64,000 bases of DNA from Hysterangium stoloniferum (lineage: Eukaryota > Basidiomycota > Agaricomycetes > Hysterangiales > Hysterangiaceae), in the NCBI GenBank assembly GCA_015178975.1, contig WHVD01000058.1, forward strand, positions 186,001 through 250,000, read 5' to 3'. Of the stretch, positions 46,170 to 56,872 are shown one piece after another. Made by a program: the position numbers and the translations under genes. The notes beneath the pieces were generated by a model. The model was given only the letters and a program-made list of their open reading frames with translations. It ran no database searches and was not told the DNA's origin. How positions within the stretch are numbered: the stretch's first letter is position 1; the number at the start of each line of letters is the position of its first letter.

Positions 46170-46511
46170 CCGAATATCATTCACTGGACAGTGGATATTC
46201 GATTAGGGGAAGGTGTTAGAGTATGATGATTACGATTAGTATTAAATCATACCTCGTATTGAGAATGTATTTTTCCAGTCTGGTTCACATGTGATTAGCT
46301 ATATTTAGTTTAGTGTTCCCTTAGTTCCAAACCAAGTGCACAGACCATGTAGCTTAGTATATAGTTACATCCAGATGAGAGTAGGACCTCATCTGGAAAC
46401 CTAGCTATATCACCGGTTTACTTCTACCCGCTCAGTCCTTAGTGGCATTCGCTCCAAGTGCCGAGAGTCATCGCACTGTGATCCCCCAGGCTTGCAGATC
46501 CTAACAGCTGG

Positions 46512-47889
46512 ACCAACTTGCCCTGAGTAATATGTGAATGGCATTACCATCAAAGCCTGTTTCCATTGGAAGTTGATGGTTTTTCCAAAACTGAAATGAG
46601 CATTTATTCCCATTATGCGACGAGAGCAGACCCCGCAAAGTTTTCGTTGATTTGATTCGCTCCTTCCATCCTTCTATGATCTATAATTTATTCCAGTTTG
46701 TTTCTCTGGGAACTCGGATTGATTATGTTTGTAGAACCAATCAAGTCGTGATTATACTAACTTATTCGGGACAAATCACCGGGGAGATTGTAAGACACAA
46801 TTAAGTATAAGGTAAACAATATCCTCATACCCGCCTCTAGCTTCGTTAACATATGTCCTGCACAGTTCACATGATATTAGGGGAGCAACTGAGAAACGGT
46901 GCGGCCAGAGATAATAGAAACAGGCTCGTCACTTGCGATTGTGGAGTCGTCCATCACTCTATTCTCAATTAAGTTAATTGTAAAATCCGATATTCATGAT
47001 CATGCGCGAAGCCTTCAAGGCGGACGCCTAGGATACTGTATGACAATGATGTGATCTAACCTCATCCCTTGGATGTCACCTCGTCTTAACGGAAAAGCAG
47101 AAGAATCGACGTAAAATGCAGCTAAATCATGTATATATGGAACTTATTGTTGAAATAAAATCTTAAAGCTCGTGAATCTCAAGCAATGATGAATATCATT
47201 TCCATTTGACCCTCTGTGTCTCGTAAGAGGCAAACGGATAGCGTAAGTACAAGAAATCTATGCTAGTTATATACGCCTTGAGAACAATAGACGTATGACA
47301 ACAAAGGGTTAAGCCAAACTCAAAAGAACAATAGGGTGGCAAATTGCCAGTGTGGCACCTTATGCATGCTCGCACAGCCCTATATTCCAACACTTATCGC
47401 GGCATCAGAAAATGTATATTGCAGTAAATGTATCTCAGAACTCCTGATAATCCCAGAATAATCAGTGCCCATGTATTATCGGCCATTGCTTCTGCCTCAC
47501 CACGATATATTTGTCGTTACAGGACCAAAAACCCCATTCCCGGTCTGTCTCCAGATGAAGCGAGCACGCAGTGACACGAAATATTTTAGCAACATAGAAT
47601 ATTATATGAAAGTGGCTGGACAGGATGTGTTAATATCGGTTCCATTCGTTAGATGTACTATTTACACGTGGTCCTGCTGGGGAACCTCACTATATGATCC
47701 ACTGTTTTGGTGATTAATTGTCCCTATCTCTAAGCAAGCCGCCAGACGTGGATAGATAGATGATATGTATCTGTGAAATTGGTTGTTATAGAACATGCAA
47801 AACCTACGCATCATTTACCATCTTTGAATGTCTAGCATGCCTCGCACACATCAGCCCTCAATATCAAAAAGTAATGTAATTACGCCACG
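46512..47889. other. intergenic, no assigned gene
   Basis: A minus-strand frame MGINAHFSFGKTINFQWKQA (46613 downward) was split by the small LTR element and may be host coding sequence. An 82-codon plus frame at 47465-47713 has no recognised family. Confidence 0.3.
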
Positions 47890-48560
47890 CGGAAACTAAA
47901 GGAGTATTTCAATGACCGAGGATAAAACCCGGAACGGTGCCAATCTATAATATAAAGTTATCCAGTGCTTTTTAACATGATATTCATCGATGAGACACAT
48001 GTAGCAAAACACGAGTGGTTCCCCTGGTACCAAATTCTGGCCGCTCAATGAGCATCTTTTGTAAGTGGCACAAACATCCACCTTAGTATGGTTGAACCAA
48101 TCGACGAACTCTTCGTGAGAACGGAAAGGGCCTGCACCACCCACGGTAATACAACACGGAGCGCCGCAACTTTGTGATTGGGATACACGCAGTGTCCAAC
48201 ATAGTATGCGCAGCTTTCACCAGATAGTGAGAGTGTGACAAACTTCAGCTGACAAGATGCACCCTCACTCTTCAATGTAGTCCATGACGATATAATAAAG
48301 TCATTTTTTCTGATGATCATATGTACATAGTGCCTGTACGTACGGTGGAGATCTCAGAAGGTCTGGTTGTTGAATGCGGCGTGGTAGTATCTGATTCAGA
48401 AATACATGACTGTGCATGGTCTTGATCAAGAAAAGTTGAAGACCCACCATCCGGTTCGTAGTGCGCGTCTTGTCATCAAGGAAAATGACTACATGTATAT
48501 CGTTATAAACCCCATTGAAGTGAAACCTGCCATTGCCAGCTGAAACTTGCCACACTCGCA
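47890..48560 (-). pseudogene. decayed APH-fold (aminoglycoside phosphotransferase-like) kinase
   Basis: Motifs of the fungal APH/choline-kinase-like family appear across shifting minus-strand frames. IVMDYIE, the hinge motif, lies near 48275. ITVGGAGPFRSHEEFVDWFN (48150-48090) matches the GPF-x-[ST]-x-EEF region. Near 47990-47910 are PLVFCYM (where FTHGD is expected), RNIML (the Asn of the catalytic loop) and YIIDWHRSGFYPRS (the DFG-equivalent DW...GFYP). The catalytic His-x-Asp is not preserved, at least two frameshifts and two stops are needed, and no start is clear. Substrates of intact relatives are varied and unknown here. Confidence 0.6.
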
Positions 48561-48713
48561 ATATTTGGCGAAAGCTACACATACTATTTTGAACATTACG
48601 TGGCTATACATCTTAAACACACAATATGCGAAGGCCGGACCATTCCCGGCACGCTAGACTACCAGTAGGGAATGTGTCGGAGTATCTATATTACCATGGA
48701 TAGTCCATTCTCA

Positions 48714-50870
48714 TCAAGACTTCGTCGACTGGTTCAGCCATAACAGATCTCCACCGAGCGGCCCGGAGTCTAACACCAGGGAATCACCCGTGTTTCGAAG
48801 TAATGATGTTGTTTGTAAAGCCAATTGATGTCTATCAATACTAGACAGAATCTCTTTCGCAGTATCGATAATATATTTGACTACCTGACGCCGCTCGACA
48901 GTTTCGCCATCCCATTTCCGCTTTGTTTCTGTGATTTTCTGCTGAAATTCTTCACGGACCAATTTTGCGGGAGGTCTCTTCTGCTTCCGCCTTGCTAGCT
49001 CACTAGGTGTTAGCGGTCTATCTTTTGGCTTCATTTTCAAGAGGAGTGGGTCACGATCCCTGGTTGCGATGCCTTTTATTGTCAAATATGCGTCTGTTGA
49101 TAGGAGTTCTTCATTAGAGGCATATGCAGGACCTGCAGGGTTTTTGACAGCGACAAAATGTATAATTGTGAGCGCCAGGAGGATGACATTGAGACCTTCA
49201 TCAGTCTGAAACTGGGAGGATGTTAGGGGTAATCTGCTATATGATCAATTAAGTTTTAATTTTACGTCTATATGTACAGATAGTCCCATAAGCACCCACC
49301 TGAGCACTGACAACATTAAACCGATCACGTCGACCCAAATTTCATTGAGATCGGCAAGCGATTTCTCCTTCGAACATTGTTTTAGAAAATTCACATTTGG
49401 AAAAAGATTTGCTGCTTCGTTATCTCCGACATTGGGATTGGAGAGCACACTTCGAAGATGACCGAGTACGTGGGGGATCCCATTCGGACCTCGAACGACG
49501 AGTTTGAATTCCACCTTCTGTGGGATGCAGCGGACACAAATGTTAAGCAGGGATAAACGGGCCTCTAAGAACTGCAGTACGCATTCAGAATGATAGCTGA
49601 AATGTCAAAGTGATAATTATCATCAAAGAAAGCATTTGCGAATAACGTACGGTTTCATCAGGAACTCGACCAAAATTTCCAAAGTCTCTATGTCTTTACC
49701 ATCGAGTTTCCGATAGTTTAAGTACTCATTGGATACAAAAGTTTGCAAAGCAATCAAGGCGCCTGTGTTACCGGTGTGATACGGGTTGTATAGCAAGTGA
49801 CTAGACAATGCAGTTATAAAAATGGTAGTTGCAGCAGGCATTCTAGAACGGTCTCTTGGACGATCCAGTCTGTCTTTGAGACCACGATAAATATCATCCA
49901 AGGCATCCTCTGGAAGGGTAGTGGACGGGACAGTATGGTTAATATATGATGCACAAGTCGAAACAAGAGGCTGATATGGTTCAGGTTGATTGAGCCCCTC
50001 ATTTGCCTTATTTATGATGGCCAAAGCGCATCTTCGGATGTCGTCAGAATAGCAATCCCTGCAACAAGTATGCAAGCGATAAATAGACAAAGAGATTTGG
50101 AAACATACCGAGATAATTCCAAAAGTTTATCTAAAATTTTGCAAAGATCTTCGAGGCGTTCTTCGATAATATATTCCGGTGTATCATTGCAGGACCATCG
50201 CATCCTGGAGATGAATCTTCGGCAGTGGCGTACACGGCTCCAGACGAGTAAACTCTCGGTGGTTCCTGCTATAAATAGTGTTGTACCAACAAAGGGAGAC
50301 CTGATGGTTCGCATTACACCACTAGAAGAATAAGACGGCCGAATCGTTCTCTGAATTGATGCCGTCATTGCTAATGCCGTCCACTCGATGTTGTGGCTTC
50401 TTGACGGTGGCCTTACTGAGGCCAAATTTGAGGATCCGCCCATAGAAGGCTTAAATTTATAATCCATATTTAAACGTGATTCTGGAGGTTGTGATGTCGT
50501 TACATGAGGAATACCATTACTCTAAGGAACGTCAATATCAGAAGTCAAATTGGAAGTTTAATTGAGATTCACACATACCACAGCCACTATCCACGAAGAT
50601 AGCTGTTCGTCAGAAATCGTATGGTGTTTACCGTCCTGAGAGGTGATGCATGTTTTAGAACAAGCCCACTTGCGTTCCAGAATACAGGCCAGATAATCGC
50701 GTTGACGTGATTTGAATTGCTCCTAGACATGTCAAGATCTAATATATGACTGATTAAATCTGAAGAAACTAATGACAATGTACCCATTCAACAGAGAAGC
50801 CTTGAGGAGGATATGAAATAGGGGATATTGGCGAAATCCCAATAACTGACACGGAGGCTACCTGGGACAT
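48714..50870 (-). CDS. six-exon gene of unknown function
   Basis: Exons (minus): 50870-50784 (ATG), 50722-50579, 50521-50109, 50058-49651, 49596-about 49308, 49211-48714 (TGA). Introns 61, 57, 50 and 54 bp with good GT-AG sites join in frame. The fifth junction works in frame only with donor GTGCTC (49307); the better-looking GTGGGT donor (49299) leaves a frameshift. About 612 residues. N-terminal half: EQFKSRQRDYLACILERKWA and SRVRHCRRFISRMRW; helical central part (LEDLCKILDKLLELSR, CALAIINKANEGLN). C-terminal: a helix-rich segment with basic RKQKRPPAKLVREEF. No signal peptide or membrane segment is evident and no known domain recognised. An intact, helical, probably intracellular host protein. 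Confidence 0.75.
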
Positions 50871-51804
50871 TGGCCCTTTGCGAGCAGTAATAGTGCCGTA
50901 TTAGCTATATTACAACCCGAATGTGGGGTACAGCGTTAGTATTCGTCGCAATCGATGAATGAGTGTCGGGAAAGGAGGATGCGACCTGCATCGCCATACA
51001 ATGTTAAGCGAATCGAAATAAGCTTTCACGAAAGGTCTTCTTGTAAAAAAGCGCGAAGGCGCTTTATCATGTTTCCTATTTATCGGTTATAGAATCTAAG
51101 AAAGGAGCATCATTGCAGTATCGATCCCTAATCAGAACCCTGCGCTAGTTCTTTCACCGCAAGTCAATACGGAAAACCATCTTTATTGACATGAAATTGA
51201 ATGAATCGCCTATCTGCCAGTGAAACAAAATTTCTTCTGCGTCATCACAGTGAGATTATTACCGAATGGCCAAAACTTTAACAAGGTGTTATTATATCTA
51301 AATTCTAAGTTAACATCGCCCACCCGTTTTGCTTGCTGTCCATCTTCTGATTCATTCGTCTGATGATCATTTTCTCAAGGCGATACTCGGAAACTCATTA
51401 TGTAAGCTTTTCTTGGGGAGACCTGCTGAAGTTCACAGAAGTACATCTTTTTTTACAGCAGTCATTCACCATATCATTTCAGTTAGCGTGTCCGCAAGCT
51501 ATTCCAAGTTGCCAATCATCATCTAGAAAAGAAGGACATTTCAAGCTTAACACGTACCAACCGGCATATTCGTTCATCTCTCGCATCCTCACTGTTTATG
51601 ACATTGAAATTTGAAAGTACCAAACCTTATCACCGACCTATTGACTATGAAATGCCTGAGAGAGTATATATATGTAAAAGACTATATAAGGCCATGAACA
51701 ACACAGATTTTATGGTCGAAATGCATCTGTCACTCCACCTGGAATGCACAGCTTCAAAATGTTGTCTGTAAATAAGGAGATGGGCAAGTAACTTGGCGAC
51801 ATGT
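50871..51804. other. 5' flank of the six-exon gene and unassigned sequence
   Basis: Probable promoter region of the minus-strand gene, then a plus-strand area with short frames (51329-51614) without recognised family. Confidence 0.3.
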
Positions 51805-51915
51805 CATCATGCTGAGATGCGGAGTCCATTGGGTCCCATCATGAAACCCAGGTATTCCACGGAGTCCGTGTCAAAAGTACATTTTTTACCATTCGTGAAT
51901 AAACCATGTTGTCTA
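51805..51915 (-). pseudogene. inverted RT fragment at the 5' end of gypsy element 3
   Basis: The minus strand reads GLFTNGKKCTFDTDSVEYLG and FMMGPNGL, the RT thumb segment, although the element that follows is on the plus strand. It abuts RNase H sequence at about 51940, so this is a small inversion or rearranged junction. Confidence 0.75.
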
Positions 51916-51939
51916 CCACAAAACCTAATAATTATCTGT

Positions 51940-53617
51940 TTTTGACCTGGCTGTCTCGGTGGCAAACCCGACGCTTTAACTAGACAATGGGATGTCTATC
52001 CTAAAGAGGGGAGCAACAACTATGCTATGGTAAATTCGCACAACCTGAAACCTATTTTTACAAATCAGCAACTTACTGCATCGGTCCGCACAACTTTCCT
52101 CGTCAATCCCATTATCCGTGGAATTATCATTATGGATATTGAGAAGTTACATCAAGATATTCTATCAGCAATTCCGTCTAGACCTGATAACTAAAGCTCA
52201 CCTTGACAATCCTGTGGACCCCGATCAACCTCGGTGGTCTCTTGATCAGCATGGTTTCATTAGACTTGACGATTGGATCTATATACTGGACTCCAATGGC
52301 CTCCACCTCAGGATCCTTCAATACAAACATGATCATCCACTCTCAGGACATTTCGGGTACAACAAAACTCTATCATTAATAAGAAGAGAATATACTTGGC
52401 CTGGACTCCGTGGATTCGTTAAGCACTATTGTAAATCTTGCACTATTTGTCCCCACTCTAAATCTCACCGACACAAGCCATATGGCCTTTTGAAACAACT
52501 CCCAGTACCAGAACATCTGTGGAATTCTATCTCTATGGATTTCATTGAACACCTACTGGATTCTGAAGGCTTTTCTGCCATTCTAGTCGTTGTTGACAGA
52601 TTCTCAAAACAAGGTATATTCATCCCTACTTAAGATACAATTACGTCTGTGCAGTTAGCGGAACTTTTCATTATCCACGTATTTTCCAAGCATGGAGTTC
52701 CATCCCACATGACTTCCGATCGAGGATCAGAGTTCATCTCTCACTTCTTTAGATCCCTCGGGAAATCCTTGGACATGACATTACATTTCATGTCCGGACA
52801 TCACCCAGAAGGTGATGGACAAACCGAACGTGTCAACCAGACATTGGAACAACACCTCCATGTATATTGCAACTACCAACAGGACAATTGGAAATCCTTG
52901 TTACCACTTGCAGCATTTGCTTACAACAATGCACCTTCAGCCACTACTGGCATTTCCCCGTTCTTTGCAAATAAAGGATATAATCCAAATATTACAGTAC
53001 ATCCAGAACAAAATCTTGCCTCTGCTCACACTCAAGAGTTCACCATGGACCTCCACGAGCTCCACAAGGAACTCCAGACTGCAATACTGTCTGCCCAAGA
53101 GCAATACCAACATTCAGCGGACAAACACCCCATCCTGCCACCAAACTTCAAGATTGGCGATCGTGTTTTTGTCAAAGCTCAATTCTTCTGGACAACCCGT
53201 CCATCAAAAAAGCTTGCTGAAAAATATTTAGGTCCTTTTGAAATTATCACACAAGCAGGTTCAGTCTCTTGGACTCTACGGCTTCTGGATAGCATGCACG
53301 CGGTACACCCAGTTTTTCATGTTTCTATGCTAGAACCTTGTACTGCTAACACTATCCCGGATCGCGTGCAATCTCCGCCTCCTCTGGTCATTATTGACAG
53401 AGAACCTAAGTTTGAAATCTCACAGATTTTAGATTTAAAAATTGACAACCATCGATGCACTTGTAAACTGCTTTACTTGGTCAAGTGGGCGGGTTACGAG
53501 GGCACCGATGAAGAAACTTCATGGATTTTGGCCACGGAACTTGGTAATGCCACGGAAATCGTTACTGACTTTCATACAGCTTACCCACTCAAACCCGGAC
53601 CACTATCATCTCTCTGA
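51940..53617 (+). pseudogene. gypsy element 3 pol: RNase H end, integrase, chromodomain
   Basis: Starts in RNase H ([18 protein letters not shown]), frameshift at about 52185. Integrase zinc region with HPLSGH (H-x4-H) and CKSCTIC. Core with catalytic Asp in ISMDFIEHL (about 52540), Asp in TSDRGSEF (about 52721) and Glu in GDGQTERVNQ (about 52826). Then SEKYLGPFE-type GPY/F region and chromodomain LLYLVKWAGYEGTDEETSW, TGA near 53617. One TAA at 52630-52632 (FIPT*DTI, Tyr in element 1). Best preserved integrase among the family members here; all three catalytic acids are intact. Confidence 0.88.
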
Positions 53618-53817
53618 CCGCACTCCATGGACCCCGTGTTACGTTTGGATTCATTTACATTATTCCCTGTCGCCCTATGTCTCTCTTTGCTTTTACAGGT
53701 TCTGACATGTTCTTCAAGTCCTTAAAGCAGTTTTCCTGTGGACTTTGACTTTTATGTTTTTTACGCTTTATTTTTATATACAAAAAATTATTAAACTTTT
53801 ATTCTATTCTACTTTTT

Positions 53818-54782
53818 TCAGTCTATATTTATGGGACTTTGTTTTTTCCCCACTTCCTCAGCCATCTCCTCAGGGAGCTCTGCGACCTCTGTGGCAACCC
53901 CATCCTCATCTGACCCAGCATCCTCAGAACTCCCGACTTGCAGCTCTTCATACACATAGCCACCATACTCTGCCAGGAACCTCCAAAACTCCTCGCGGAG
54001 TCCGCACAGTTCCTTCGCCACCACTATGTGGACCTTGTTGCTCTTCTGGAGAAACTCATTTTGGGCCTCTATGCCCTCGGCGATCAGTCCCAGGACTTCG
54101 TCCAACCTGGAAAACCCGTCTGACCTGCTGATGTCCCATACCCCAGACCCCGCAGCCTGCTCGTGAACAAGTGAACACCTTGCCTTGAGGTGTGCACATT
54201 GGAAGCAGCCCAGACTCTGGCCAGACTTTCAATTGCATTCAGTGTTCTGGTCATTACAACCGGAACACCGCGGGTCATTCCGTGTGGGTAGGCGGACTGG
54301 CGCCGCCTTCCTTGCCTTCTGTTGATATGGTTAGTTCCACAGTATTTCCCACGGACCCGTTGCTTACCTTTTGGGGGCTCTCCGGCTCCCCCTCGGACTC
54401 GGACTCGACCTCCGTCACCCTGCACTGAAAATAACAAGTCAGTCAAAAAAAAAAAATGACAAGTCAAATTGGGACTTACCTTTCCCACGACAATTGTGGC
54501 TCTGTCCGCAGCCACCCGCGCTTTCTCCACGGCCACCCACACAGCCTCCTCCTCATCTCTCTTCCTCTGCCTCTCAGCCTCCTCTGTGGCCAATGCCACC
54601 TGGTACTCCCTGTCTAAGGCCTCTTTGGCCTCTCTGGCCTCCTTCTCTGCTTCTTCGCAAAGTTGGTGCTGCTCTTCTTGCCACACCAAGAGTTGGGCCG
54701 CACTCCAAGTCACCTGATGCGGAGTGCCCGTGGAGGGCCTGGCGGTTGGCATCACCCGTCTTGGTGTTGGCTTTGGTCCCAT
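53818..54782 (-). pseudogene. antisense accessory gene of gypsy element 3: coiled-coil / Zn2Cys6-type protein
   Basis: Third copy, antisense to the pol at 51940-53617. TATATATAAA starts at 54841 (minus), ATG at 54782. Exon 1 54782-54480 (Glu/Ala/Arg coiled coil, EEAEKEAREAKEALDREYQ), intron 54479-54425, exon 2 54424-54368 (acidic, ends ESPQK), intron 54367-54319, exon 3 54318-53818. Cysteines at 54267-54175: CSGCNDQNTEC, then CFQCAHLKARC, spacing C-x2-C-x6-C-x9-C-x2-C-x6-C. A TGA at 54231-54229 falls between the two halves (CGA-to-TGA likely). The tail has a helical region and an acidic C-terminus, as in the other copies. The exon 1 reading frame is free of stops, so this copy is the best for studying the coiled coil. 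Confidence 0.82.
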
Positions 54783-54989
54783 TTTGTCAAAGATGGGGGT
54801 AATAAAGAAGAAGAATTTCTATTTTTTCAAATTTATATATAGGCTCATCATATTTGAACCTTACCTTCCAGATCACATGACTCCTTGACACATATGTGTA
54901 ACCGACATGACTTTTGACACATGTGTAGCTGACAAGAACCATATCGAGGTCTAGAGCCTCTTTGGGACTTTGGCATAAAGGGAGGGTAC

Positions 54990-55728
54990 TGTTACGACTG
55001 GAAATCCCGCCGGACTCCGGGAACTAACTTATACACACCTGCACCCTATACACACCTGTTATCAGTTCACTGGAAAACCCACCGGACTCCGTCTCTGTCT
55101 ATTTCCAACCTCGTCCTGCGTGTCAGTCACAGGACCCCACTCAGAATACCTGACATCCCTCTAACAGAGCCCCATTCCTGTTTTAGTCAAATGACCTGTC
55201 ACAATTCGGACTCCACTCCCACTCTGTTTCCCATTATGGTTTATGATTTGTCACTATTCGGACTCCGCTCCTTTCCGTCCCATTCCTAACACCAATTTGG
55301 TGTTTACTATTCCAGTTTTATGTTTACTATTCCCGTTTTATGTTTTGCTCATTTCGTTTCATTATTACTGGATTCGGTATGACATTCACTCCATGGTCTA
55401 TTTAAACTGGCAGATGTTGTACATACAATCCAGTCAGAAAATCGGCTTAGATTCCCCCAGTAATATAATACATTTTCTGCTCTAAAACCCTACTTGATTC
55501 ACACCGCTCGCACTAGTCGGAGCCCACAGGCTCCGGCACATCTATCTCTCTCATCAATCTCAACTCACGACCCACAACCTCCGACCTATGACTACCTGAC
55601 CCACAACCCCCACCCAGACTCCCCGGGATTCCCATCCGTCCGTCTGAAATTGGACAACACGATCTAGTGAGGGTGCAGCCTACATATAAGCTGAAGCCAA
55701 GTCCTACCAGATATTCCGCGGGTTTCTT
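54990..55728 (+). repeat. 3' LTR of element 3 (family B), truncated
   Basis: Begins TGTTACGACTGG after a polypurine tract AAAGGGAGGGTAC. TATTTAAA at 55399 and AGTCAGAAAATC at 55432, exactly 33 bp. Shared motif at about 55672-55702. The last 50-60 bp are missing; sequence switches at about 55729 to Tc1 transposase. Confidence 0.85.
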
Positions 55729-56872
55729 GGCACAAAAATGGTTTTTTGAAAATCATATTCAGGTGTTAGACTGGATGTTAGGATACGTACAGGGCAGGTC
55801 TCTGGAGAAACCTGCGGGATATCTGGTAGGACTTGGCTTCAGCTTATAGGCTGTGCCCCTTGCTAGATCGTGTTGTCCAATTTCAGACAGACGGACAGGA
55901 ATCCCGGGAAGTCTGGGTGGGGGTCGTGGGTCGAGGGGTCGTAGGTTAGAGGTCATGGGTCATGAGTCGAGATAGGTGAGAGAGATTGATGCGCCGGAGC
56001 TTGTGGGCTCTGACTAGTGCGAGCGGTGTGAATCAAGTAGGGTTTAGAGTGGAAAATGTATTAGATTACTGGGGGAATCTAAGCCGATTTTCTGACTGGA
56101 TTGTATGTACAACATCTGCCAGTTTAAATAGACCATGGAGTAAATGTCATACCAAATCCAGTAATAATGAAACAAAGCGAGCAAAACATAAAACGGGAAT
56201 AGTAAACACCAAATTGGTGTTAGGGACGGGACAGAAAGGAGCAGAGTCCGAACCATGACAAAGCATAACCCATAACGGGAAACGGAGCAGGAGCAGAGTC
56301 CAAATTGTGATAGGTCATTTGACTAAAACGGGAACGGGGCTCAGTTAGAGTGGTGACGGGATTCTGAGCGGGGTCCGGTGACTGATGCATGGGAAGAAGA
56401 CGGACATAGACAGAGATGGAGTCTGGGGGAAGTCCGGTGACTGATATGTGTAGTAATGAGGTCGAATGTAACAAGTCTTGACATACAGAGTCCGGGTGGG
56501 AGATCCTATAAACAGACAATTGGTGTGTGTAGGGCGTGGTGGCATACAAGTTAGTGCCCAGAGTCTGGCGGGATTGTCCGGTCGTAACACTGGACAGCAC
56601 AGTCGCCTAACCTGAATCCCATAGAACGTCTTTGATTCCACTGGAAGAAACAGCTCCAGAAATATCCTTCACCATTAAAGGGAGTTTAGGGCTTATAGGA
56701 GAGGGTGGAAGTGGAATGGGCAACGATTGAGCCTCAGACCTGTCAGAAACTGATTGAAAATATGCCCGGAAGACTTGATGCTGTAATAAAGCCTAAGGGA
56801 GGCCATATAAAGTACTAGAATAATAAGATATCTGATTCAAAAAGGGTGGTTGCAAAACTGTCCCAATAATTG
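55729..56872 (+). pseudogene. Tc1/mariner-type transposon, 3' part, split by a solo LTR
   Basis: WFFENHIQVLDW at 55738-55775 joins across the LTR to TAQSPNLNPIERLW (56590 onward), the third catalytic motif of Tc1 transposases. The C-terminal end GRLDAVIKPKGGHIKY follows, with stop near 56817 and a terminal-repeat remnant GCAAAACTGTCCCAATAATT at 56852-56871. Confidence 0.8.
55776..56589 (-). mobile_element. solo LTR, family B, inverted
   Basis: 814 bp on the minus strand, target duplication CTGGA (55771-55775 and 56590-56594), inserted in the Tc1. With the oppositely oriented family-B LTR ending at 55728 it forms an inverted repeat with only 47 bp between arms. Shared motif at about 55830-55856. 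Confidence 0.92.

Larger units (their letters stand above)
45307..46506 (+). mobile_element. small gag-only LTR element with near-identical LTRs
   Basis: 1200 bp. LTRs 45307-45599 and 46214-46506 (293 bp each) differ at one base that I can find (G/A near 45371/46278). Target duplication GCTGG (45302-45306 and 46507-46511). TATATAGT at 45451 and predicted start ATCTGGAAA at 45484 (33 bp). TTTCCAGAT (45600-45608) directly after the LTR is its exact complement, a self-primer site. Polypurine AGGGGAAGG precedes the 3' LTR. The only ORF is a 178-aa Gag-like protein. Structure and LTR identity suggest recent transposition with pol supplied in trans (inference). Confidence 0.92.

Noticed and set aside
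53745..54131. Plus-strand frame downstream of element 3 pol
   Set aside because: Overlaps exon 3 of the antisense gene in the opposite strand and lacks any motif.
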